Shown here: positions 54,033 through 60,246 of the stretch, piece after piece
Numbering within the stretch: position 1 is the stretch's first letter
Layout: every line of letters starts with the position of its first letter
NCBI GenBank assembly: GCA_015061695.1
Contig: SUWA01000005.1
Coordinates: 1 to 60,246 of the forward strand
DNA from: Lentisphaerota bacterium
GTDB taxonomy: Bacteria; Verrucomicrobiota; Lentisphaeria; Victivallales; Victivallaceae
DNA length: 60,246 nucleotides
Reading direction: 5' to 3'
Translations under genes and position numbers: made by a program
The notes under the pieces: generated by a model
Seen by the model: only the letters and a program-made list of their open reading frames with translations
Databases searched by the model: none
What the model was told of the DNA's origin: nothing

Positions 54033-56285
54033 ATGTCTGCAAAAAAATCCATGCTCCGGGATCGCGGTGCCATTGCGATCATGACCAGCGGCGGGGATGC
54101 CCCCGGAATGAATGCCTGTCTGCGCGGGTGTGTGCGCAGTGCGCTGGAGGCCGGATTCAAGGTTTTTGCCATTCTCGAAGGTTATCAGGGGCTGATCAAC
54201 GGCGATATAAAGGAGCTGCATTGGGATGATGTATCCAACATCATTCAGCTGGGCGGAACAGTTATCGGTACGGCCCGCAGTGCGGAGTTCAGAGAGCGCT
54301 CCGGGCGGCTCAAAGCCGCCCGCAATCTGCTGGAACACAACATTGACAAACTCGTGGTCATCGGCGGCGATGGTTCGCTTTCCGGCGCCGAAGCATTGCG
54401 CGCGGAGTTTCCCGGTCTGGTCGATGAACTGGCCGCGACCGGCGCGATAACTCAAGAGTGTGCCGCCCGGCACCGGGAACTCTTTATTGCCGGTGCGGTC
54501 GGCAGCATTGATAACGATATGGCCGGCAGCGATTATACGATCGGCGCCGACTCGGCGCTGCACCGCATTGTCGATGCGCTGGATGCCATTACCAGTACGG
54601 CCTACAGCCATCAGCGGACTTTTATCATTGAAGTCATGGGACGCAACTGCGGTCATCTGGCGCTGATGGCCGCGCTGGCTTCCGGCGCTGCCGGGTGCTT
54701 TATACCCGAAGCTCCGCCGCCGGAAAACTGGGCCGATGTGCTGTGCGAACATATTGCCGATGGGGTCCGGGCCGGCCGCCGGGTCAATTTGATCATTGCC
54801 GCCGAAGGCGCCCGCGATATAAACAACAACAAACTCGATGCCCAGCAGATCAAAAATGCCCTTGTTCAGCGGGGGATCGACCCGCGCATTACCATATTGG
54901 GGCATGTGCAGCGCGGCGGAGTGCCCAGCGCTTACGACCGTTGTATGAGTACACTTTTCGGCGCGGAAACCGTCAAGATCCTCGCCGGCGGCAGTTGTGA
55001 ATCGCAGATCGCTGTTTTGCAGCAGAACCGGATTGGCCCGACCAGTTTGAGTCAGGCGGTGGCAAAGACCCGTGCGGCCGGGCAGGCGTTGGCTTCCGGC
55101 GACAGTCATGCGGCGGCCGCCGCCCGCGGCGACGAGTGGATGCGCATGGTGAATATCCAGAAGACGCTTATGCGGATAGCTCCGCCGAATGAACAGACAA
55201 CACCGGACACCAGACGCACACGCATCGGAGTGGTAACTGCCGGGCGGGCGGCTTCGGGCGTCAACAGTGCGGTGCGTACGATCATCCGTATGGCGCTGGC
55301 TTCCGGTGCGGAAGTTCTGGGTATAGAAGAAGGCCCTGCCGGATTGATTGCCGGCAAGGCTCACCTGACCGGCTGGATGGAGCCGGAACTCTGGAACGCT
55401 TTCGGCGGATCACGATTAGGGGCAGGTGTTTACCGCGAAAAACACGGCGATTTGACTGCCATTGCCGGCAACTTCCGCCGGTGGCAATTGGATGGCCTGA
55501 TCGTTATCGGCGACTGGGGCGGCTACAAACTTATGGGCAAATTGCTCAAGGCGCGCAAACGCCATAAGGAATTCGATATACCCATGATCGCGCTGCCGGC
55601 TTCGATCAACAACGATTTACCGGGCAGTGAATACAGCATCGGGTGCGATACAGCCTTGAACAATATTGTTGACGCGATCGACAAGATCCGCAACTCAACT
55701 GATACAGCTAAACGCACTTATGTGGTGGAAACCATGGGGCGTTATTGCGGTTATCTGGCATGTTGTGCGGCGCTGGCTTCGGGTGCGGAATATTGTTACA
55801 CGCCCGAAAAACCGCTGTCGCTGGATGATTTGCGCAACGATGTGCGTGAACTGGCGGCGGCGTTCCATGCCGGCAACCGGCACACCGGGTTGATCATCCG
55901 CAACGAAAATGCTCACGATGAATATACGACCGATTTTATCGCCACGCTGTTTGAAGGCGACGGCGGTGATGAGTTTGACGTGCGCAAAGCAGTACTCGGC
56001 CCGCTGCAGCAGGGCGGAACGCCTTCGCCCATCGACCGCATACAGGCGGTGCGGCTGGCTTACTTTGCCGTGCGTAACATGTTGGAATCCATTGCTATGG
56101 GCGTTGCCGGCGGATATTTTATCGGCAGCGTTAAAGGCGAAGTTGTCATGCACAATTGGTCGCAGTTGCGCCATTATTCCGATCCCTGGCGCCGCAGCGT
56201 AAGCAAACGCTGGTACAGCGATTACGAAAAAGTCATCCGCAGACTTGCGATCGCGCCGGAAATAAGAGCATCGGGCCGGCGGTGA
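54033..56285 (+). CDS. Tandem-fused 6-phosphofructokinase of eukaryote-like type
   Basis: 750 residues; CAGGAG before the ATG. Two PFK domains lie in one chain (about 8-385 and 390-740), as in animal and fungal enzymes; bacterial PfkA is about 320. The first half matches animal PFK closely: IMTSGGDAPGMNA, IQLGGTVIGTAR, GGDGSLSGAEALR, VGSIDNDMAGSDYTIGADSA, SHQRTFIIEVMGRNCGHLAL, LGHVQRGG. GGDGS points to ATP as donor, and the base Asp of SIDND is present. In the second half GGDGS is GDWGG and the motif is SINND, so the catalytic Asp is Asn. This half should be regulatory, again as in animals. Confidence 0.95.
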   Translation: MSAKKSMLRDRGAIAIMTSGGDAPGMNACLRGCVRSALEAGFKVFAILEGYQGLINGDIKELHWDDVSNIIQLGGTVIGTARSAEFRERSGRLKAARNLLEHNIDKLVVIGGDGSLSGAEALRAEFPGLVDELAATGAITQECAARHRELFIAGAVGSIDNDMAGSDYTIGADSALHRIVDALDAITSTAYSHQRTFIIEVMGRNCGHLALMAALASGAAGCFIPEAPPPENWADVLCEHIADGVRAGRRVNLIIAAEGARDINNNKLDAQQIKNALVQRGIDPRITILGHVQRGGVPSAYDRCMSTLFGAETVKILAGGSCESQIAVLQQNRIGPTSLSQAVAKTRAAGQALASGDSHAAAAARGDEWMRMVNIQKTLMRIAPPNEQTTPDTRRTRIGVVTAGRAASGVNSAVRTIIRMALASGAEVLGIEEGPAGLIAGKAHLTGWMEPELWNAFGGSRLGAGVYREKHGDLTAIAGNFRRWQLDGLIVIGDWGGYKLMGKLLKARKRHKEFDIPMIALPASINNDLPGSEYSIGCDTALNNIVDAIDKIRNSTDTAKRTYVVETMGRYCGYLACCAALASGAEYCYTPEKPLSLDDLRNDVRELAAAFHAGNRHTGLIIRNENAHDEYTTDFIATLFEGDGGDEFDVRKAVLGPLQQGGTPSPIDRIQAVRLAYFAVRNMLESIAMGVAGGYFIGSVKGEVVMHNWSQLRHYSDPWRRSVSKRWYSDYEKVIRRLAIAPEIRASGRR

Positions 56286-56343
56286 ATTTATAAAACGCGG
56301 TCAGCCGGAATGGGGGATTTTCCGGCCGCCGCGGTAGGCTTTT

Positions 56344-57180
56344 TCAGTAAGTTATCTGGTCGAGGAACTTCCAGCCGTTGCCGGAAGCTGTAGTGGCATC
56401 GTAACTGTCAGAACTTTTGATATTTTTACTCTGCACATCGCCGCCCAGATAGAGCGCATTGACCATGCCGGGGTGATTGCTGGTATCATGGTTCAACCCT
56501 TCGTGACTGTCGAACCAGATGACGCAACCGGGATTGTCGCGGCCGGCGATCAGGCGTTTTTCGGAATTGGCGGAGGTGGTTTTGATCGCCGCATTCCAAT
56601 AGCTGATTTCAGTACCGTCGGTGTAACTGCTGTCGCTCGGACATTTGAACGCCTTTTCTTTGACACTTTTGCTTAAATATTCCGGAACCGATCCCAGGTA
56701 GCCGCCCATGATGAGTTTTTCCGGCGGATTATCCGGCGTGTAATTGCTTACGGCACCGGTTTGCGCGGCAATCGTAGTGTTGCCGATATAGTCGCTGCTG
56801 AAAGAGTTGGGAACCGGCACATGATCGCGGTTGTCGTTGCAATACATGATTTCGCCCAGACCCAGCTGTTTCAGCTGGTTGACGCACGAGGCGTTGCGGG
56901 CACGTTCGCGTGCGGCGGAGAGTGCCGGCAGCAGCATAGCGGCCAGAATGGCGATAATGGCAATAACCACCAACAGTTCGATCAGCGTGAACGCTGATCG
57001 AGTGAAGATGTGAAGGTGTGAAGAGCAGTTTTGACAATTGTCAAAACTGCGTGAAGTGCGCCCTGCCGGGCGTAAGGATGTGTTGTTTTTATAGATTTTT
57101 TTGAGGTAATACAACGGCAAAACACCTATTTGACAAGTTTTACTCACCAACAGCTCGATCAGCGTAAAATGTTTTCTCAT
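56344..57180 (-). CDS. Pseudopilin with duplicated leader caused by a 177-bp in-frame insertion
   Basis: 278 residues; GGAG precedes the ATG at 57180. The N-terminus [12 protein letters not shown] is normal, but then come about 48 foreign residues ([16 protein letters not shown] and so on) before a second complete leader, [17 protein letters not shown], and the regular body ([20 protein letters not shown]). The C-terminal box is [12 protein letters not shown], an H-X9-DG with Asp changed to Gly. The gene follows a GntR regulator by 52 bp on the same strand. Processing at the second site would need a 61-residue leader, so it may be inactive or processed unusually. Confidence 0.9.
   Translation of the reverse strand: MRKHFTLIELLVSKTCQIGVLPLYYLKKIYKNNTSLRPAGRTSRSFDNCQNCSSHLHIFTRSAFTLIELLVVIAIIAILAAMLLPALSAARERARNASCVNQLKQLGLGEIMYCNDNRDHVPVPNSFSSDYIGNTTIAAQTGAVSNYTPDNPPEKLIMGGYLGSVPEYLSKSVKEKAFKCPSDSSYTDGTEISYWNAAIKTTSANSEKRLIAGRDNPGCVIWFDSHEGLNHDTSNHPGMVNALYLGGDVQSKNIKSSDSYDATTASGNGWKFLDQITY
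56968..57168. mobile_element. 177-bp palindromic in-frame insertion with 24-bp flanking repeats
   Basis: CACCAACAGYTCGATCAGCG-type repeats (24 bp, two mismatches) lie at 56968-56991 and 57145-57168, exactly 177 bp (59 codons) apart. Between them are a 26-bp perfect palindrome (57025-57050, core TTTTGACAATTGTCAAAA), a hairpin CGCCC/GGGCG (57059-57072) and an inverted repeat ACGCTGATCG/CGATCAGCGT at the junction (56979-57000). The reading frame stays open. This is like a small palindromic element of the Rickettsia RPE kind; identity with a known family is not shown. Confidence 0.6.
57025..57050. repeat. 26-bp perfect palindrome inside the insertion
   Basis: Identical to its own reverse complement over 26 bp, centred between 57037 and 57038, with core TTTTGACAATTGTCAAAA. 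Confidence 0.85.
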
Positions 57181-57232
57181 AATTTTTTCTCCTTTACGGT
57201 TTTATGTTTATATATTGTCAAAAAATCATCTG

Positions 57233-58279
57233 TCAACTGTCGCGCAAGATCAGTTTTGCTTCAATTTTAATATGTTTTACTTCCGGCTTGATCTTTGCCC
57301 TGCCGAGCATGGATTCCACTTGCATTACCGCCGCGGCGGCCTGGGCGTTGACCGGTACTTCGATCACGCTCAACGCCGGATTATTTTGTTCACTTTCCGG
57401 CAAACCGGCCGTACCGATAACCGATACATCTTTTTTTAAGGTCAGTTTGCGTTTGAGCGCCTCCTGACACAAACTCCAGCCCAGTCCATCACCGACCACC
57501 ACAAAACCGCAAGGGGTCTGTACCGAATCCAAAAGTTCCGCCGCCAGAACCGCAACATCGTCATTTTCCATACATTGCGGACAAATATGAATTGAACAAT
57601 TTATCTGCAAATATTTTTCCAGCGCTTTTTTTACCACCGAAAAACGTTTCTGCCGTCTGGCCTCACAAACCAGCACAATATTTCTGGCACCGCGCGCAGC
57701 CAGCACTGTAGCGGCTTTTTCAAACGCATTTTCATAAGCTATATAATTGCACCACTCCGGTAATGTATCCGGCTGCTGATTAAAGCAGTAAACCGTGCGC
57801 GGTCCGGAAGCAGTTTCCGAATAGCGCCACGCACCGTCGGTATCGCGCAAAACGATAGCGCCATCCAGTTTCGGCAGATAAGTTGCCAGATCCAGATCCG
57901 GCGGCATACTCAACCCGGCATACCCTTTATTGAACAGCTCCAGCTGTACTGCGTTGAACTTCATAAAAGTAGTTGCCGCATGAGTATAATCAAACGGCGG
58001 AAAATCTTTCAGTGCATCATCGACCACGATCCCGATCTGCCAGCGCCGGTGATTACCTTTGACGATCCGGGCCCGCCTGCCGTTCCGCCGCAGAATGATA
58101 CCTTCTTCGCCCAGCAGCCGGACTGCTTCGGCCACACTGCAGAAACCAACTTCGTAACGTTTGGCCAAAGCGGAGATGCCGGGCAGCAGATTATCGCCGC
58201 TCCAAACCCCTTTGAGTATGTCCCGAAAGATTTTATCGCGCACCAGCAATGGCGTATTGATTTTTTGGGGTGACTGCAT
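57233..58279 (-). CDS. GntR-type regulator with sugar-binding effector domain
   Basis: 348 residues from the ATG at 58279 with AAGGAAAA upstream; longer in-frame readings have no start signal. The winged helix covers about 15-75 (NLLPGISALAKRYEVGFCSV then AEAVRLLGEEGIILRRNGR), a GntR pattern. From residue 85 (RWQIGIVVDDAL) it is a LacI-type effector domain (GFVVVGDGLGWSLCQEAL). Paralog of the regulator at 3727-4770. It probably controls the pseudopilin gene downstream and perhaps the divergent SDR gene. Confidence 0.88.
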   Translation of the reverse strand: MQSPQKINTPLLVRDKIFRDILKGVWSGDNLLPGISALAKRYEVGFCSVAEAVRLLGEEGIILRRNGRRARIVKGNHRRWQIGIVVDDALKDFPPFDYTHAATTFMKFNAVQLELFNKGYAGLSMPPDLDLATYLPKLDGAIVLRDTDGAWRYSETASGPRTVYCFNQQPDTLPEWCNYIAYENAFEKAATVLAARGARNIVLVCEARRQKRFSVVKKALEKYLQINCSIHICPQCMENDDVAVLAAELLDSVQTPCGFVVVGDGLGWSLCQEALKRKLTLKKDVSVIGTAGLPESEQNNPALSVIEVPVNAQAAAAVMQVESMLGRAKIKPEVKHIKIEAKLILRDS

Positions 58280-58302
58280 AAAACTTTTCCTTACCGGAAA
58301 TA

Positions 58303-58331
58303 AGTATACATGAAAAAAACGTCTTTTGCAA
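58303..58331 (-). promoter_or_regulatory. Promoter of second GntR regulator
   Basis: On the minus strand TTGCAA (58331-58326), 17-bp spacer with GACGTTTTTTTCATG, TATACT (58308-58303). It resembles the promoter of the first GntR gene. Confidence 0.6.
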
Positions 58332-58480
58332 GCAGTAAAAGCCAAAAAACAGCCAAAAATAGATTTTTCCGCATAAAGGTATGACGCAACAAGTTGTTTA
58401 TTAAATACATACACACCGAAAGGCTTATTTTTTTGCTCTGCTTCCAGTAATGTTCGGTACTTGAGGCGGAAAAAAATGGG

Positions 58481-58519
58481 GTGTTGCAAAACTATTCAGA
58501 GTTTTGCAACACTTTTTTT
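58481..58519 (+). terminator. Hairpin with GTTGCAAAAC arms and T run
   Basis: GTGTTGCAAAACT (58481-58493) pairs with AGTTTTGCAACAC (58500-58512) and T7 follows. Terminator-shaped, but no plus-strand gene ends nearby. The arm is shared with the palindrome at 5002-5039. Confidence 0.6.
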
Positions 58520-58595
58520 CCAAAACCTTTTATTGGCAACGGAGCATATTTTTTATAACCCGACCGTTATAAAAAAAATAACCGTACAAACATAT

Positions 58596-58623
58596 TTGCA
58601 AAAAAACATTCCGGATGTATCTT
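58596..58623 (+). promoter_or_regulatory. Promoter of the SDR gene
   Basis: TTGCAA (58596-58601), 16-bp spacer ending in CCGGATG, TATCTT (58618-58623). Confidence 0.55.
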
Positions 58624-58666
58624 AAAAAAACAAATTAGATTTACTGCAATACAGAGAGTGGTCATT

Positions 58667-59398
58667 ATGGAAAATCTGCTGGAAAATAAAGTTGTAGTTC
58701 TGACCGGTGCCGGCGGCGGCATCGGCCGCGCCATCGCCATTAAACTGGCCGAGTGCGGGGCCAAACTGGTTTTGCTGGGCGGCAATAATGTGGAAAAACT
58801 CAACCGGACAGCTCAAGCGTTGGCAAATCAGACCGATCACCTGGTGCTGCCGGGGGATTTGACCGATCCGGAATTTCTGAAAGCCGGGATCAATCGGACA
58901 GCAGCACATTTCAACTGTATGGATATATTGATCAACAACGCCGGGGTTACACTCAATAAACCGTTTGCAGAAGTTACGACCGAAGATTACGACAAACTCA
59001 TGCTTATCAACAGCAAAGTACCTTTTCTGCTGACCCAGTGCGCCATACCTCATTTGCTCCGGTCAGACTCGGCGACCATCATCAATATAGCCTCGGTGGT
59101 GGCGCATGCCGGCTATGCCATGCAAAGTGTTTACAGCGCTTCCAAACACGCCATGCTGGGGTGGACAAAAAGTCTGGCCGCCGAGTATTACCGGCACAAT
59201 ATAAGAGTACACGCCATTGCGCCGGGCGGAGTTTACACCGATATGGTCAAGATCTCCCGGCCTGATTTAACGCCCGAAGGCATGATCATGCCGGAAGAGA
59301 TCGCAGAAATCGTCTGGTTCTTTTTAGCACATCGCGGCAATGCTGTGATCGACGAAATCATTGTCCACCGGATGAACAAAGAGCCGTTTTTAGTATAA
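58667..59398 (+). CDS. Short-chain dehydrogenase/reductase
   Basis: 243 residues from the ATG at 58667 (an in-frame GTG lies at 58658). Motifs: VVLTGAGGGIGRAIA for the cofactor (TGxxxGIG), LINNAGVTLN (NNAG), SVYSASKHAMLGW with catalytic Tyr and Lys, and Ser in IINIASVVA. Classical SDR, probably using NAD(P) on a sugar or hydroxyl compound. It diverges from the GntR regulator; its substrate may be the ligand of that pathway. Confidence 0.93.
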   Translation: MENLLENKVVVLTGAGGGIGRAIAIKLAECGAKLVLLGGNNVEKLNRTAQALANQTDHLVLPGDLTDPEFLKAGINRTAAHFNCMDILINNAGVTLNKPFAEVTTEDYDKLMLINSKVPFLLTQCAIPHLLRSDSATIINIASVVAHAGYAMQSVYSASKHAMLGWTKSLAAEYYRHNIRVHAIAPGGVYTDMVKISRPDLTPEGMIMPEEIAEIVWFFLAHRGNAVIDEIIVHRMNKEPFLV

Positions 59399-59448
59399 AA
59401 TGTAAGGTGAGTTCTTCCCCACCCCATTCCCTTTTCAAAGCCTTTCCT

Positions 59449-59485
59449 GCCGCTTGATTTTTTGATCGACCCAAAATCAAGCGGC
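59449..59485. terminator. Bidirectional hairpin between SDR and nitroreductase genes
   Basis: GCCGCTTGATTTT and AAAATCAAGCGGC form a 13-bp stem between two convergent genes. No clean T run; function as a terminator is likely from position. Confidence 0.55.
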
Positions 59486-59520
59486 GGGTTCTTCAAAAGG
59501 TTTTGGTACAAAAGTAAAAC

Positions 59521-60078
59521 TTAATCCCAGTTGTTGAACGAACAGACTTCTTCCAGAGGCTTGCGCACTTTGGTCTGGATCGCACTGCCGGGGGCAGCGT
59601 AACCGATCGCCAGCACCAACCGGGCATCGCAACCGGCGGGAATGTTGAAGTGTTGTTCCATCTTGCGCTGATCGTTCATACCGATTATGCAAGTATCCAA
59701 CCCCAGCGAGTAGGCTTCGTGGCACATATTCATGCAAGCCGCTCCAATATCACCGGGTGCAAAACGCTGGGTATCCTTGTAGTATTCAACAACCATGGGC
59801 ATGACTTTGGCAGTCCGTTCCACCAGAATGATGAAGGCTGAAACCTGTTCGCGCCACGGCGCACCGGTTTTGCCGCCATCGACTACCACGGCATCACAAA
59901 GTTTGGCCTTGGCTTCGGGCGAATCCACCACAATAAACTTCCACGGCTGGGAGTTGCACCCGCTGGGCGAAAGCCGGCCGGCTTCCACAATTTTCAGCAA
60001 ATCTTCGCGGGCAACACTTCTGGCGGGATCAAAACTCCGGCAACTGCGGCGCTGACGCATAATTTCCAGAAAATCCAT
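59521..60078 (-). CDS. Nitroreductase-family flavoprotein
   Basis: 185 residues. RQRRSCRSFDPARSV and GRLSPSGCNSQPWKFIVVD at the start bind FMN, and the C-terminal GLDTCIIGMNDQRKM and LVLAIGYAAPG complete the family pattern. Such enzymes reduce nitro groups, quinones or flavins with NAD(P)H. It follows the truncated gene at the right edge by 13 bp on the same strand, so the two may be cotranscribed. AGGAAAAAT precedes the ATG. Confidence 0.92.
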   Translation of the reverse strand: MDFLEIMRQRRSCRSFDPARSVAREDLLKIVEAGRLSPSGCNSQPWKFIVVDSPEAKAKLCDAVVVDGGKTGAPWREQVSAFIILVERTAKVMPMVVEYYKDTQRFAPGDIGAACMNMCHEAYSLGLDTCIIGMNDQRKMEQHFNIPAGCDARLVLAIGYAAPGSAIQTKVRKPLEEVCSFNNWD

Positions 60079-60091
60079 ATTTTTCCTCCGT

Positions 60092-60246
60092 TCAATCCAA
60101 CATAAATGGTTGGGTAAAAAGTTTTTCTCCGCTCTCTTTATCCATCGCCGTTACGCGCAAAAATACATCTTTACTCCGGTCGGCATCCGGCACGGTATAG
60201 ACCAGTTCGCGGCCCGTCCAGAGTTCCACCAGCACACCGCGATGGC
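60092..60246 (-). CDS. C-terminal end of a gene cut by the window edge
   Basis: The last 51 codons are visible and end in FLRVTAMDKESGEKLFTQPF then MLD and TGA. The strand-like residues look like the end of a beta-rich domain (VYTVPDADRSKDVFLRVTA), perhaps of an exported protein, but the family cannot be told. Only 13 bp separate it from the nitroreductase gene. Confidence 0.6.
   Translation of the reverse strand, partial: HRGVLVELWTGRELVYTVPDADRSKDVFLRVTAMDKESGEKLFTQPFMLD

Larger units (their letters stand above)
58280..58666. other. 387-bp intergenic region between GntR and SDR genes
   Basis: It carries the two divergent promoters (58303-58331 minus and 58596-58623 plus) and the hairpin at 58481-58519. 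No gene is credible here: the in-frame extension of the regulator lacks a ribosome site. Confidence 0.6.

Noticed and set aside
58280-58489. N-terminal extension of the second GntR regulator
   Set aside because: No ribosome site and it would cover the regulator's own promoter; the ATG at 58279 fits better.

Overview
The window looks like a chromosomal segment of a Lentisphaerota (Victivallales-like) bacterium from the PVC superphylum. The grounds are several H-X9-DG pseudopilins with an [16 protein letters not shown] leader, a five-gene Verru_Chthon-type pilin cassette, secreted glycosidase-like proteins next to GntR/LacI regulators, and a Gram-negative outer membrane (BamA, RND pump, lipoproteins). 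The assignment is by gene content only. No tRNA, rRNA, CRISPR array, transposase or phage gene was seen.

Left region (1-25480) is built for glycan use. A minus-strand unit runs GntR regulator, two pseudopilins, then a secreted protein cut by the left edge. A LacI regulator and a secreted protein (also minus) face a plus-strand run: pseudopilin, two paralogous LamG/TIM-barrel glycosidase-like proteins, three Gfo/Idh/MocA oxidoreductases and a GH130 glycoside phosphorylase. The pseudopilin promoter and the first glycosidase promoter each carry three TTGC boxes exactly 10 bp apart, placed 36 bp before an identical TTGAAA -35 box. Then come an alkaline phosphatase fused to a metallophosphoesterase and a membrane Ser/Thr kinase fused to a formylglycine-enzyme-like domain.

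Middle region (25725-45404): dat-ddc (aspartate semialdehyde to 1,3-diaminopropane), a DegT/DnrJ aminotransferase, a rhamnose isomerase operon with an HldE-like sugar kinase, the Verru_Chthon-like pseudopilin cassette, a NIF3-like/M50 protease/xseA operon, an rsuA-like gene broken by one in-frame stop, a CE15-like esterase, ispD and a LysR regulator.

Right region (45516-60246): an adaptor/RND pump pair whose permease lacks the usual proton-relay residues, bamA with a SEL1-type lipoprotein, a 750-residue tandem 6-phosphofructokinase that resembles animal/fungal enzymes rather than bacterial PfkA, a GntR regulator with a pseudopilin whose gene carries a 177-bp in-frame insertion, an SDR oxidoreductase, a nitroreductase and a gene cut by the right edge.

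The recurrent theme is one regulator, one or two pseudopilins and often secreted carbohydrate-active proteins, seen three times. The best candidates for undescribed biology are these cassettes with their phased boxes, the palindromic in-frame insertion in a pseudopilin leader, and the eukaryote-like tandem phosphofructokinase.
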